A DNA stretch of 64,000 nucleotides, taken from contig JAVHNS010000009.1 of the NCBI GenBank assembly GCA_036872755.1, forward strand, positions 248,001 to 312,000. Direction: 5' to 3'. This document shows, piece by piece, positions 1 through 13,268 of this stretch (within the stretch, counting starts at the first letter, position 1; each line of letters starts with the position of its first letter). A program made the position numbers and the translations under genes. The notes beneath the pieces are model-generated. The model saw only the letters and a list, made by a program, of their open reading frames with translations. It was not told where the DNA came from and searched no databases. The DNA comes from Orbilia blumenaviensis (Eukaryota > Ascomycota > Orbiliomycetes > Orbiliales > Orbiliaceae).

Positions 1-1387
1 GCCGGAGAATGTGCTTTTAGACGACCAGATGCACGTCAAGATAACAGACTTCGGAACTGCCAAAATCCTGGATCTTCCTTCTCAGGGTCGAGCGAGCAAT
101 GCCGACGGGAAAACACCCCTCGACCAACAGGATTTTGCTAACAATATTGGAATACCTGATCACGAAAGGGCCAATTCATTCGTTGGTACGGCGGAGTACG
201 TATCACCGGAGTTGCTGACGGATAAGTCCGCCTGCAAAGGATCCGATCTTTGGGCCTTCGGCTGCATAGTATTTCAACTTTTGGCTGGTCGACCCCCTTT
301 CAAAGCTGGAAACGAATATCAAACTTTCCAAAAAATCGTTAACCTTGAATACCAATTCCCTCCAGGATTTCCAAAGGTCGCTCGTGATCTCGTCGAACGG
401 CTGCTCGTATTAGACCCCACGAAACGCCTGACCATGGAGAACATCAAAGCCCACCCTTTCTTCGAAGGAATCCCTTGGGGGAAACAACTGTGGAAACAGA
501 AAGCACCGCGTTTAAAGTCGTACACACCACCGACAGAGCAGGCTAAACTCATTAAACTAGATTCTGCTCAATCAACGTCCTCGTTCGCCCGATCTTCAGG
601 CAACCCAAGTACCAATCAACCCCAACCGTCAACCTCGTCACGACCCGTCCCCCCCAAGGTGATTACAGAACTACCTCCTCCAACGCAATTGGACCTTCAA
701 TGGTCACCCGTTTTGACAAAAACCAATGAGAGGATCCTAAAAGTTGGAAATATGACAGTAACATCCGCTCCCGCTCCACAATCTTTCGGTGCCCATGGAT
801 CCGGAGGGGCTTTCGCAGAGCAGACCCCAAAGAAATTCTCGAGGTTCTTCCACGGAAATCAGGTTAAAAAGCGGCAGAGACTCGTGATGGTGACAACCGG
901 TGGTAGGGTAATTATTGCTGGAATTGGTGCTGCTGGGAGCGACGCGAGTAAGGTCAAGACCGAGATAGACTTGCTTGGATTGGGTGTTGTGACAAGAATC
1001 GCACCTCCGTCGACAGGTCAGAAACCTGGGTCGGCGTTTGTGGTTGATACAGTAAGTTCAATCTCTACAATACCCTGTTTTATTTTTTGTGCGTTTTATT
1101 AATACTTGATATAGAAGGACAAGTGCTTCACATTTGAGGACCCTAAGGATCCTGCAACCGAGTGGCTTTCTGCGATAGAAAACTCTAGAGACCTAGCATC
1201 TGCTCAAGCTAGTAATGATGAGCAAAGTCACTCACGTGGAAACAGTCCAGCAAATACACTAAACGGCAATTTGGCGTTAGATAAAAGTAGTAGTTCAAGG
1301 CATACTAAACTCTCAGACGAAGAGAAAAGGCCTTCGAAAAGATTCAGCAAGAGGAATAGCAAGAATGGGCTTGCAGCCGTCTTCTAA
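1..1387 (+). CDS. PDK1: PDK1-type (PKH/Ksg1) Ser/Thr protein kinase, 3' part
   Basis: This is the C-terminal part of an AGC-family master kinase that phosphorylates the activation loop of other AGC kinases at the plasma membrane and eisosomes. Exons are <1-1051 and 1115-1387, with one phase-0 intron of 63 nt. Reading starts inside the catalytic loop (PENVLLD), followed by the DFG metal motif (DFGTAKIL), an activation loop with the PDK1-like NSFVGTAEYVSPELL, and the rest of the C-lobe (SDLWAFGCIVFQLLAGRPPF). A Ser/Pro-rich linker follows, then a PH-like domain (KKRQRLVMVTTGGRVII to the CFTFEDPKDPATEWLSAI helix). The tail is Ser- and Lys-rich. About 440 residues are visible. The N-lobe and HRD motif lie before the window. 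The PH domain after the kinase distinguishes it from most AGC kinases. The family call is firm; the PKH paralogue is not. Confidence 0.93.
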
Positions 1388-2584
1388 TTTAATTACATCA
1401 CTCCACGGACAGAAATATGTCCACCAACCCCCCCCTCGTTCACTATGGTGTCGAAGCAAACCTATAGACCGGAGGATATACCAAGCAACCAATATAAACG
1501 TTTCCTTTCGTCCTATCCAATGGTTACACTTCCATTCCCTTTGTTGCTTTACCTTGCTTAGTCTAATTTCACGATTTGCATCAATGTACAGAAGCGTTTT
1601 CCTTTATTTTCATCATTCATTCCCTTCAACGGTTTGTCGTATGTTAGCGATTTCTCGGGACATTTGCTTGTTTTCTTGTTCTTCTACTTTTCCTTACGAT
1701 GGGTTATTGGTTTTGGTTCTTACTGGAAAATATTGCACATACATTTCTTCTGCTTTCGTCCCGGAAGTAGTATAATACTGATTACGTTCTTTTTTTTTTT
1801 TTATTATATCTTCATTTGTTTTGTTTTTTTCTTTTCCTTTTGTGCCACTGGCTCCCTTTTGTCTTGATTGGTATTAGACTCATTCACTTGACGGAAGAGC
1901 ACAAGTGGGTTTTTTTATTATTTCCAAAGGGGTTCATTTTTTTGAGTAGTAAAGGGAGGGTATGTACCTATCTCGGATCTACCTGGGTGATTTGGCTACT
2001 TAGTATCCTGTAAATATTTCCACACAGTACTATCCTATACAGAATAATATATATTTAGCTACCTGATATCGATTACGATTACCCTCTAGAGCTCTACAAG
2101 TTAGAACGACACTTGGTCTAGCTTACGATTTCGGTGATAATTGCGGTCATACTACACTACATTTGAGTAATTGAGGTTTTGGACACATAGTTTAATCGAT
2201 TGCCTCCAACTACTTCAGCACCTCAGCGGTTTCGAGGGGACAGTAACTGAAGCGAGCTGAGCGCTGGGTCTCGGGCAACACAGGACTGCCTAATAACCCA
2301 ACACTGGGGTGAGGCGACCTGGTGCCTTACATCAACATCATCAATGCATATGCGCATATCGGAATGTTCCCCTACATACCACAAGGCTCATACTTTATAT
2401 CGACGTAGCTAAGTGGTAAATTATAGGATATTCGCGACGTACTCGGTCAAAGTATTCATTGATAAAACTTATAAAACATTTAAAACACCAAACAATCATC
2501 CGCGTATACGCCTTGATACCAAGTCTGCCTGAATACACACCGGCAGCTATATATTAACCATTTTCTCGGATTGAGCTTAGGTAA
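1388..2584. other. 3' UTR / intergenic
   Basis: This is the downstream region of the kinase gene and the tail-to-tail spacer to the next gene. It is T-rich (a T run near 1790-1801, several smaller ones) and has only short ORFs of low-complexity hydrophobic composition. I see no gene. Confidence 0.6.
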
Positions 2585-2961
2585 TTAAGCATCTTTTCGA
2601 GGTCCCCCTACTAACTTTTCGACCTGACCTGCGATTCCTTCCTTGCTCGCATCGAATTGGCTTCCAATCATGCCATCTTCGTGGAATGGCCCGCCAATTT
2701 TATTTCCGATTTGTCCAATGCTACCCTCGGGGTTGAATTGCTTGCCGATAGCGCCCTCCGAGGAAAGGAGCGGCTGTTTTGTACTCTGGGTGGTGTCTGT
2801 GTCTTTGAAGTTCTGACTGATGTCCTGTTTGATGTCCTAAAATCGAGTGTTTGGATTAGATGACTAGAGAATTTTATGAATAAGTTTAGGTATCGGGGAC
2901 TCACTCCGGTGATGTCGGCGGCCTTTTTAGATGGGGTCTTTTCAGTTGTTTGGTAGGACAT
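2585..2961 (-). CDS. small hydrophilic glycine-repeat protein, unknown function
   Basis: Exon 1 is 2905-2961, the intron 2837-2904 (68 nt, phase 0) and exon 2 2585-2836, giving 102 residues. The N-terminus is short and Thr/Lys-rich. From about residue 44 the protein holds imperfect repeats built around GAIGKQFNPEGSIG, IGNKIGGPF and HEDGMIGSQFD, ending in VEKLVGGPRKDA. There is no signal peptide, membrane segment or cysteine. Small soluble fungal proteins with repeated G-A/S-[IV]-G-K-Q-F units are widespread and uncharacterised; some are abundant in stress or spore transcriptomes (family recollection). The repeat structure is clear only after splicing, which supports the gene model. I do not assign a function; a protective LEA-like role is only a guess. 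Confidence 0.8.
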
Positions 2962-4353
2962 TTTGAAAATTCTGAGTGTTCAACAGGTTCAAGGTCTTGA
3001 TATGGTTCGAAAAATAAGGAGGATTTAAAATTTCGTATGGAATTGTTTAATATTGTAGTTGGTATTAATGATATTAAGAAAGATTTCTTTCCTCAAAGCT
3101 AGGGAAATAGTGATATATATAGTGATCTTCAAGGCTATGTATTGTTTATTTGGAGTACCGACGGTCTCAGAAGGCTTAACGTCAAAGCTATGTCATCTTG
3201 ATGTCTCCATCTATTCAAGAAGTTTAAACGATGCCGATTTAGTGCCGGATTGGGGTCGTAAACATATAAGATGCACAGCAGCACACTCGATCTAAAATCC
3301 CGATCTAATTGCGATAGTATTATTTTTTTCGTTTTCAGAGCTATTATGATATTTTCGGCAGTATTTGGAATCTCGGATACTACCTCATGTTGACATCAGG
3401 TCCGTCTCTTTGGTTTTTTTTCGTGTTGGAACAACATTAACCCCCATGTATTAATATTGCATTGGCCTGACGTCGAATACCGACGATTTGGGCCAGGCCG
3501 ATTGGGTGAACGAACAAACGAACCATGCGATCGACTTATGCAAGATCCATGTGGGATTGCGGCGAGTCGTCGGTCCCTAACCTTTTCCGTCGCTTCCTCT
3601 GCACTGGGCCATCGCGCGAGTGCAAGTAATGTAATCTAAGATATCATAACTGTTGTTTTGGGGAAGCGCAGGTTAAATAATTAATTGTTTCAAAGCTATT
3701 GATTTGATAAAGAAAGAAAAAAACATTTAAGTCATTGTATTTGTCTCATGCTCAGACCTCGCCATTGAAACAAATAATAAGATAGGTAGCTCCCTTGGGC
3801 TCGAGGTCCCGGGAACATATTTGCGCCTGCAGTGTCAGTCTTTATCGGCTCAAGTTGGCGGATTGCCCTGGCTTTGTTCGAGCAGCTCTTTGTAATATAT
3901 AATTGTCGTAACCTTTATGCTTTATATTCAAATTCTTGAGGCATCCGCGATTGGGACGTGCCAAGCCAATACGAAGTGGTTTTCTCACTTGACTTGATGT
4001 TTACTGTATCCTAGTCAAGCCCTAATCTAACTTTGCTGTACACTGTTGTCGTGTTCGGAGTTTGTGTTTGCGAGAGAGAAAAATTGGCCGAGGTGTGCTG
4101 TTGAGGGATGCTGGTCTCTCACGTGACATCAACGAAATATATCAAGCTCGTAATTTTTTTTCTTTGTGAATCTCCCACCATCCATCACCAACCTCACACA
4201 CTCTTCTTCCCCTCATCTACCACCTCGCTATAGGAAGCCTCTCTATTTCCTTGCCCTCAACGTCGAGTCAATATCATTTGACTACGACCAGATATCGTAT
4301 CTGAACCTAAAAGGACATATCAACGACCCGAAGAGGGGCCGGTTTTGCTCCTC
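2962..4353. other. intergenic, divergent promoter region
   Basis: The small minus-strand protein and the plus-strand UBE2O gene diverge across 1.4 kb. The last 180 bases before 4354 are pyrimidine-rich and look like the UBE2O leader. Short ORFs here have no recognisable content. I see no gene. Confidence 0.55.
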
Positions 4354-7300
4354 ATGTCCGGATCTACGGCGCCGCAAGATCCACAAACATGGACTACTGT
4401 AAGCATATCCGCAAACAGTAACTGCGTTCATACCTAGAAGGAGGAAACCAGTTTCTAACGCGGTATCTTTGCTGCAGCTCTGTCAAGGCGACGTCGTCCG
4501 TGAACATGACGATACTTTGTATACTTATCGTGTACTAGTAAGCAGACCATGCTGTTAGCGACATTGCTTTTCTTGTTACCTTCTTTTGACGACTTGCAAT
4601 GGCTCCTAGCCTTCAAGTAGTCGGTAAAGGCTCGGGCTGATTCATGGATCAAACGAGTAGAAAACATGGCATGAGGTATTTACCCATAGTCTCACCACTT
4701 GATGTAGGTGAGGCACACATACAAAGTGTACTGTGACTGTGGAAGCTTACATAATACGTTCTATCATTCAAGATTGGCGTAGACGATCCTCAACTTGATG
4801 ATGCCGACCTAAACTGTCACCCCAGCGCTACACCACAAGTGCTGCAGCAATTTCTCAAAGAGAATGAGGTAATGAAAACTCTAGCTTTTTGTTTTTGTCT
4901 ATTGAAACCTTACTAACTGGGAATGTATTGTTAGCTAGCGCGTCACCATGTCATCCTTGCCGCATTTCCCTATATAAACCTGATTGCGCACGAATCAGCC
5001 TTGCACTTGGTTGATCGGCCTCTCACGTATGGGACAATTGTCAAGAAGTCCCCGAGAGACCTTCAAAGTGGCACCGTTCTTGATATAGGAGGCACTTATG
5101 ATGTTGCACATAGTTTTACTACTGTTGAAAACGATGAGGCCCCATGCGATCTCCGCAAAGTCATAAGAGGCGTCGCAGCCGAAGATATCGTCTTCTCTCG
5201 GGAGTGGGAGATCGGCGATTATCTCATATGGAACAACTGTTGGCTTGGAGAAGTAGTCGAGCTCATTGATTCAGTCACTATCTGCCTCAGCAATAGTAGC
5301 GTCGTTACCGTTGAGGTTCCCGGCCAGCTCAAGCTCAAAAGAAAACCGCACAGGCCCTCTGACCCGCCTGCAGCAGGACCTGCAGCGAACCAGTCGTCAG
5401 CACCGGGTGGAACAATTATGGGTGGTATTGGGGCGGAGGTATATGCACTTCTCGATCGTATAATTCCGCGGGAGAATTCCGATGAAGATGAACCATTGGA
5501 CTTCGAAGTCGGGCAAATTGTGGAGACAACCAAGGGAAATCTTCGCAGGGGAAAATGGCGATTTGGTGCTTACGACCCCAACATCGAGCCCGTTGGCAAG
5601 ATTGTTGAGGTTCGACCGATATCCCTCTGTATCGATTGGATCTGCCAGAACATGATGGTCCGTAGCCGATTTGTGCCTATTGAGCCTCCCGAGTCATGGG
5701 TATCGGACGGGGAGGAAGCCTGGCTTCAACTCAAGAAGTTCAATCGTCAATCAGATGGTGGACCTGACATGAAGGCAATAAATCTTGAAAGATACGACCG
5801 CGTTAGGTTCAAAGATCTGGACGCCGCTATGGAAAAGTACAACAGTCCTAACCCGGGCAACCCCAATGGAGTGATTGAGAGAGTTCCGCGTTCCACAACC
5901 CTCGGCTACGATGTGAATGAGTTCATGGTACTTGGTCGATCTACTTGGGCCACAGTACAATGGCAAGACCTTTCTGTCACCCAGGAGAGGTCTGTGGATT
6001 TGATCCGTTGCGACAGCAGTGATGAGCACGAAGTGTGGCCTGGAGATTTTGTTATCACAAAACCGGAGACGGGAAGTGAGCCTCAGACTCTAACTGCACC
6101 TCCAAATACCCAGTCCCAGCCAACTGTTCTAAACAACCATAATCAGCTGAGCCCAGGCGAAACGGATCCACCTTTGGTATTTGTCTCTCCAGAAAAGCTT
6201 GGTGTTATCCAATCTGTGGATGCTGCAAGACGAATAGCTCGTGTTCGCTGGTTTAAATCTCCTAAAGTCGAATTGGCCGGAGAGATGATCATCCCAGGGT
6301 CGAGTACCGGCACACTAGATGAGTCAACAACCGAGGATGTTAGTATGTATGAAGTGGCAGCGCATCCTGCTTTGTCCATATGCCGAGGCGACTTTGTTTT
6401 GGTAGCCCCAGAGCAGGTGATTGAGCCAGAGCCGCCCGCACCTACGAGCACTCCGTTAGCGACTTCGTCCACATCATCAACTACCCCGCCCGTTTCAGTA
6501 CGGCCACCAAGACTTGACCAGCAATCTGGCCTTGGAGTTATCGGAGATGCACTTCGTGGAATCGTCGATACCGGACTTATTGCGAACCTCTCAGCCTCTC
6601 TTATTAATACTACGAATCCGCAGTTACACACCCTTTCTCGGATGCTGCATCAATTCCCTCTCGGACTGAGGGGCGATTTTGGGCAGCAGCCGGCAGCTAC
6701 AGCAATCCCAATCACCAACACTTCATCCGACTGGTTCGGCGAAGTCATTGACAAAGGTCTTGACGGTCTAGTAACAGTCAGGCTTGGTGCATTGGAAGAA
6801 ATCAAGAATATCAAGGTTCCCATTGAACGACTGACGGTTGTTTTTGATGGCGAGGACTTCGATGACGAGGATGACCTCGATGACTCTGTGGATATGGGGT
6901 CTGATGATGATAGTAGTGGAGACAGCGGAAGCGACTACAGTATGGGAGCTGACGACTGGATCTCCGAACAAATCTTCTACCCAGAAGGAGAACCGATGGA
7001 GACTGGGAATGAAGCTGATTGGCTTACCGATGAAGAGGATAACGCGAGTGAGATTGAGGAAATGGAAGTTGATGACCTTGCCGACGGCACGGATCCCTCG
7101 ACGAATGTCGCGGAGCCGGAGTCGGAGGGTGCCACAACCAGTTCTTCTACCAAGGGTGTTTCTACCAAAGATGCCTCCTCCGCCTCGCCGCCTCGGTTTA
7201 GCATTCTGGAGGGAGAAGTTCCTTCAGATCATGCTTTCACTGGGCAGCCAGTCCTGGAGCAGTCCGTGGCCTTCCTAAGGCGCATAAACAAGGAACACAA

Positions 7301-8347
7301 GATACTGCAAACATCCCTTCCTGAAGGCATCTTTGTCCGAACATGGGAATCACGGCTCGATCTGCTCCGAGTGCTGATCGTCGGGCCGAGAAATACTCCT
7401 TACGAGCTTGCTCCCTTCGTTTTCGATTTCCATCTGGGCCCTAGCTTCCCAGCGGTCCCTCCTACCGGATATTTCCATTCGTGGACGAATGGGATCGGGA
7501 GAGTGAACCCCAACCTTTATGAGGACGGCAAGATATGCTTGTCACTACTAGGTACATGGCATGGCGAGAAACGGTCCGAAAATTGGTCCAGTTCAGGGTC
7601 AAGCATTCTACAAGTCTTAGTCAGCTTGATGGGACTGGTGCTTGTTAAAGAACCATACTACAGTAAGTTTTACCTTTAATTTTATATCACATATGTTTCA
7701 CCAATAGTATCTCCTTCTATGATGACAAGAGTGCATTTGGCTCGAGTATCTTGACCTATCTGGCTGTGACATTTCTTGTTCACTTCTAAGAGAAGTCAAT
7801 TTCGCTGAGGAAAAAACACTGCTACCTTTATTTTCTTTCGTCTGACTACACATGGAGAAAAAACTTTTTTTTTTCTGGAAATTTATACCATCTTTGACGT
7901 TATCCTGCTCGGAAGGCAAGGAGCTAACCAATTGGCAAAATAGATGAAGCAGGCTTCAATGTCTATGTCGGAGCGGAAGAGGCCACAGTTAATGCCAATC
8001 TATACTCCGAGCGAGCCTATATCCTCTCGCGGGGATTTGTCAAACGGGTCCTGGAGAAGCCCGTCCCTGGCTTGGAGGATATCCTTGCTTGGTTGTACGA
8101 TCCTAAATTCGAGGGAGGGATGACCCTTCTGGGGGAGATAGTACGAAAGGGCAAAGAGATCGTCGCCGGCTGCGAGGGCACAGACGCTCAGTCAGCCCAA
8201 TCGAGTTCCGCCGCAGAAGTTTCGGCTCTTATGTCAACGGAAATCGACGGCATCCCGAAATTAACCGAGGGAGCAGTCATATTGCTGAAGAAGACACTTG
8301 CCTCACTCGACGATACTTTGACCAAGACGCTGCAGGGACAGCCATAA
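4354..8347 (+). CDS. UBE2O: UBE2O-type E2/E3 hybrid ubiquitin-conjugating enzyme
   Basis: Five exons (4354-4398, 4478-4537, 4773-4868, 4935-7662, 7944-8347) join in frame to about 1,110 residues. The N-terminal two thirds carries the CR-type beta domains of UBE2O (starting CQGDVVREHDD), separated by Ser/Pro-rich linkers, and an acidic stretch near residue 635-735. The UBC fold is at about 850-1010: the HPN-like region is replaced by the family form, and the catalytic cysteine is C935 in GKICLSLLGTWHG. The last intron interrupts EPYY/NEAGF, a hallmark of the family. A C-terminal helix (GFVKRVLEKPVPGLEDILAWLY) follows. UBE2O proteins act without a separate E3 on orphan ribosomal and other basic proteins; that role is inferred here. 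The 5' start gives a methionine followed by the conserved N-terminus and no better upstream ATG was seen. Introns 2 (235 nt) and 5 (281 nt) are longer than the others. Confidence 0.93.
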
Positions 8348-11300
8348 TGGGAGGAAGAGGGTGGATATTTTTTATTGTTATTATTTTGGTTTTTTTCTAC
8401 TACTTTCTGTATTAGCGTGGGTGGACCTGTGGTTCCAACATATTCGAATTCTTGTGGCGTACAATACACCGGAGGCGTTTACAGGATGGGGGTACGGTAC
8501 GATCGATACCTGATTCTTGGGAATTAAACCTTTGAAGAAAGAGAAGGAGAAAAAAACAAGCTACCACGAGCACAAGACCACCACTATTCTATCAACGATT
8601 ACATGAGACAGTGTAAGAGATAGATTGAATATGATGATACTTGGGCTGATCCACGTGGCCTTGCAAACAAATAAATGAATACTTTTTTTTCCCTTCTCCC
8701 CTTCGAAATTCATCTCTGTCAGCTCGTAAGAAGGATCACACCCGATCCATGTAACCATGCGTGCGTGCATGCGTGGAGGGGCGACATGTATGTAGGAGCC
8801 GGATGCAATATATTGTTGCAGACCACTGGCAGTTAATTGTTGGTGTATCAGGTCCACATCTCCTTCCTTAATTAATCCCGGTAAGCTATGTAATGACTAG
8901 TATGCAGGCTTTAGCCGTGATGTCAACCAAAACCTAAGGGGACCAGGATTAGGACGTTTAAACCACGGGTTTCCTGCCTAAGAGAAGCAATAGTAATCCG
9001 TTCGATGGAGAATTTACCAAAGGGAAAAACAAAAAGTAGCTTGTGATGTTTAGATTTTTTTGTTTGCTATGTATTGAATTTTTTTTGATTCACGACAAGG
9101 TAGAAGAACCGAGGAATGAATGGAACCTTAATAGCCCGAGCTATATAGACGGACAAGGTCCAGGCCTGGTAGGGAGCCATGTTCGAGAAACAAAAAAATC
9201 ATTTACCATTCATTGAAGAAAAAAAACATAGGTATTGTATGTAAGGCAGTTAGGGTGTGTACCTGGAACCTGGGGCTTCGAAAAATCGGCGCCCGGCTTA
9301 GCCCTTGTCAGTTCTCTACAAATATGTGTAAACGTGCGCATGGCTTTTTTTTTTGTTTTTTCTTAAATTTCTTTTATCGTTGGGAAAAAACCTGAAACCG
9401 GACAATATAGCTAGATATTGTATACGCACATGTCATATCTATTACAGATGGTAAGATAGAGAGGAAGAAAGAGGATGTTGATACGTAGGTATAAATTCGG
9501 GATTATTAGGAGTGTATGAGATATGGGATATATTCGGAATTGCACGAGACAATTGCAATTGCGATTCCCTCCAAAAAGATAAAAAAAAAAATTACTATTA
9601 TTATTAAAAGTTGAAAAATGCAAAATGCAAAGTAGCAGTTTGATGCGGCTTCAATCTTGGAAGAATTTCGAACGACATGATTTGCTTTAAAATTATAGAA
9701 TTTGCATTTGCCGTAATGCGTAATGTGAGGATTTGCTGGGAAGATGCCTGAAGATGGGAGACCAATCGGACCGGCAGAGTGGGGAATCGTATTGGAATCG
9801 TACATACACAGTATATTATCCTTCTCTTTTTTTTCTCTCTTTCTTTCCTATCTGCCTGCATGATGTTTGCACATTACAACATCTGGCGTCTCCATCTGGT
9901 ACAGCTGGTCGATTCTCTGGTGAAGGAAGAGATGCTATGGGACTGGGACCTGGACTGGGACTGGGGATGTTACATATATGCATGTGAACTATTGGTATCA
10001 GATCTGGTGATGATGATGGCGATGACCGTAGTATTGATATCATATCATTGAATGATATATATGCCTATATACTTACATACGTACATACCCCACTAGTTGG
10101 GTATGTATGTAATGGTGATGGTAATAATACCGATGGTGATAATAATGATGATGACTATATTATACTATGATGAACGAATGACAGGAGATGCAACCTTGGG
10201 GCTTAACAGGTTGACGGCGCGGTGACGGGTACCATATGAGGTAGGTGAGTAGGTACCTGGGTAGGTATGGATTCGAAGTTGACAGGTACAGCACAGGTCA
10301 GGTACGATACAGGACAGGTACAGGTCGGTGGATAAAGTAAAGAACCCTTGCTAGCCCGTTCCATCGCAGCTGGCGGGGCCCGGCCTGGGCCTGGAAATGA
10401 AACGGCTCTGGCGCGCGAGCCAACCAGGAAAAAGACCCAACACGTCTAACCAGCAACGCTACTAAGCAGGATATCATTTTTCGTGTGTGGCTATCAGACA
10501 ACGCCCCTTCCCCTTCCCCAATGTCATCGCAGCAACCAACCCAGCACGCCAGCACGTAGCTCTCTCTCAATCACCACCTGCAACAACCCCCATCGTTGCT
10601 ATCATCCGCCGCCACGTCTAACCAACCCACTCGCGCACTCAATCACTCACTCAATCACTCACTCGCTCAATCAATCACAAATCCTAACCACCCCCCTCCC
10701 ACGTTCATATCCACATCTAACCCACCCCCCTCGTCATCATCATCATCGTCAAACGCTATCGCTCTCTAGGCCTCGCTTCGGCTTTACTGTCGCGGCCTTT
10801 GGTCCCTTTACCTAGTACCTGAGTACCTACATACCTACCTAGTACTTAGCTACCCGGACCTTGCCTTCTACCATCACACCTTTATCATTCAATAACGCTG
10901 CATTGGCCTTGGTTTTAGAACAAGCTCGACCCTAGAACGCCCTTCTTACCCGCACGCATCTTGCAATCTCGTAAGGTCGTCATCATCATTGCCGCATTGA
11001 TCCCTCCCCAAGATTCCTCCCCCCCCCCCAAATTCCTTGCAACCCGATTTTCGAGACCTGCATTAGACGCCAGGTCCCCTTCACACCTGCAAGCCGAATT
11101 CACTCCGAATCTCATGACCGCGAAGGCTTTTGCTGGTTAATTACGAGAGCAGCCGTTTGAGGTAAGCCTCGATTCGCCATTCCCGCCCAACAACCATAAT
11201 GATCTTCATATTAAGTGACCACCGATGCGTGCTAATGCTTGCCTCGGAAAAATAGATACACTACAAGCTTCTCTGGGGTTTCCACGGTCTACCCTTCGTC

Positions 11301-11571
11301 GATTTTGGTCAGAGTTAAATTAAGACACCTTCCAGAACGACAGAAGGAAGTTTCGACACATAACCGAGAGAAGCCTTCCAGAAGCCCGGCTTTCGTTTTC
11401 TTTCATTTTTTCTTCTTCTGATTTTCTTTTCTTTTCTTCTTCCTCTCATCCTCCTCCTCCTTCTCCCATCTGACCTCTCAAGCTACCTTGGATTTTTCCG
11501 GTTGCCGAGGACGAGAGAAGACAGGTAGTTCAGGTACTTTGGGCTGAGCAGGATCACATCCAAGCAAAATC
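8348..11571. other. 3.2 kb without a gene
   Basis: The first half is 3' UTR and AT-rich spacer with T and A runs. Around 9990-10160 there are GATGAT/GGTGAT microsatellite stretches, and near 10073-10112 an imperfect inverted repeat of TTACATAC and GTATGTAA. From about 10500 the DNA becomes pyrimidine-rich (repeated actcaatcactcactc) with many tacct/aggta motifs and looks like the promoter and long leader of the SWIB gene. Predicted ORFs here are low-complexity. I see no gene. Confidence 0.6.
11162..11255 (+). other. probable 5' UTR intron of the SWIB-subunit gene
   Basis: A strong donor (gag|gtaagc) at 11162 and an acceptor (aaaatag) ending at 11255 enclose 94 nt, with a gctaat branch-like site about 20 nt before the acceptor. 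It lies 316 nt before the start codon in the leader. Inferred from splice signals only. Confidence 0.45.
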
Positions 11572-13268
11572 ATGAATACCATGGCGACTCCTATAAATTA
11601 TCCAGGGAGGATGGGTCCTCAGTATACCCATCAACAGCTTCAGACACCCACTCGAGTTCCAGCCCAAGGCGCCATACACGTTCAGCAGAATAGAAGAGGT
11701 CCTGGGCCTATGGTCACCCACCAACAATCCGGTCATCAACCAATGTCGCAAGCACAGATGCAACAGCAGGTCGCCCAGGCTCGGGCTCTCGAGCTAGAGC
11801 AGGCTAAGCGCCGAGCTCGAAAGCCGACGGACAAGACCATATCGTCGGCAATTGAAGATATCGCTCCTCTGACGACCTCCTACAACGATATTCGGGGCAT
11901 GGAACGCAGACTGGATGCTGCTATCATGCGCAAGAGATTGGATGTGCAGGATTCCGTCGCGAAAACCACAAAGGTAAACTAAACCAAACTAAACTACAAA
12001 TCCACCTCCAATAAATGCATTTCGAACAACCAGCTAACCTACTTGACGGAATAGAACCATCGAATTTTCCGACTTTTCATTTCGAATACCGCCTTCAACC
12101 AACCATGGCAAGGAACCGCAAGTCTCGACGAAACTTCATTCGATTTCAGCACAGATCTCGTCCCCTCATTTCGCATGAAGATTGAAGGCCGCCTGCTCGA
12201 TCTTGATGATGTCTCGACCCCGTCAGAAAGTGCGCCGGAAAAACCCGAGGCAGAAAGCTCGAAGGCCGCTGCAGATGCTAGCAAGGATACGAAGAAGGAA
12301 GAATCGAAGATACCCAAGAAGCTCTCACAGATCTTCAAAAGCATACGTGTCGAAATTCTTCGGTCTGATGTGGACCCGAGTTTCGGTGAGAACAGCATTG
12401 CTGAATGGCAGAGGCCACCACCGCCTCCTGCTCCTGCGAAGCCTGGCGCGCCTGCTCCTGCACCACCTGCTGAGTTCGATGGATTCGAGTTTGAGAGAAA
12501 AATGGAGCTTAGTGCGCCATGCACCATCCAATTGATCAGGGACGAGCAACCAGAGCGATTCCAGCTTAGCCCGGAATTGCAAGCTATTCTAGATACTACT
12601 GAGGACTCTCGTGCTGGTATTATGCTGGGTATCTGGGAGTATGCATATCTTAATGGCCTCCAGGATCGAGATGAAAGGAGGAACATCAACTGCGACGACA
12701 AGTTGAAGAAGGTATGTGGTAATTTCGTCAATCGTATATCTCGGGGTCCTAGTTAACAAACTTTTTTTGTCTTTGACAGGCTTTCAAAGTAGATAAGATT
12801 CAGGTTCCACAGATTCCCGAGTTGATCGGACCCCACCTCAAACCAATTGAGCCCATTACCATCAAATACATGATCAAAGTGGATGCTGCATCCACTTCGC
12901 CTGTAGTTCACGACATCCTCATCACTGAGGATGAGCCACTTCGACTTAGGATGATCAAGGTCATCAATTCGCAAATGACTAGCCCACTACACCGAAATCT
13001 GAGCATGGAAGACGACAATATCGCCGTTCTCGTTCAAGCCATCAATCACTCGAAGGCTAAGAGAGATTTCTGGACCAGCCTGGGTATGGACCCCGCCGCT
13101 TTCATCCAGCAATGGGTTAGCAGCCAGAAGCGGGATTTGGAGGTCATCCTGGGAGAGAAGGGAGTTGACAGCGAGGAGAGCAGAAGGGCGGCGTTCTACC
13201 ACCGAGATGCGGTTGCTCAGAACGCCTACCTCTTGCTTCACGGTCGAGATCAGGCTGGGATGCGGTAG
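11572..13268 (+). CDS. SNF12: SWI/SNF-RSC complex SWIB-domain subunit (Snf12/Rsc6/SMARCD family)
   Basis: Exons 11572-11973, 12055-12711 and 12780-13268 (introns of 81 and 68 nt, both phase 0) encode 515 residues. The N-terminal ~85 residues are Gln/Pro-rich and followed by the family signature RRARKPTDKTISSAIEDI and MERRLDAAIMRKRLD. The region after intron 1 (NHRIFRLFISNTAFNQPWQ) matches the conserved SMARCD core. A Pro-Ala linker (PPPPPAPAKPGAPAPAPP) follows. The SWIB/MDM2-like fold begins near residue 300 (LQAILDTTEDSRAGIMLGIW) and spans the second intron. Members are accessory subunits of nuclear ATP-dependent chromatin remodelers. One Pezizomycotina protein usually serves the family, so Snf12 and Rsc6 roles cannot be separated here. 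It is convergent with the EAF gene. Confidence 0.92.

Noticed and set aside
3457..3639. 60-codon ORF in the UBE2O upstream region
   Set aside because: No similarity or codon pattern; probably chance.
10483..10815. 110-codon ORF rich in His, Thr and Pro
   Set aside because: Composed of the actcaatcac repeat in the leader; no domain, low complexity.
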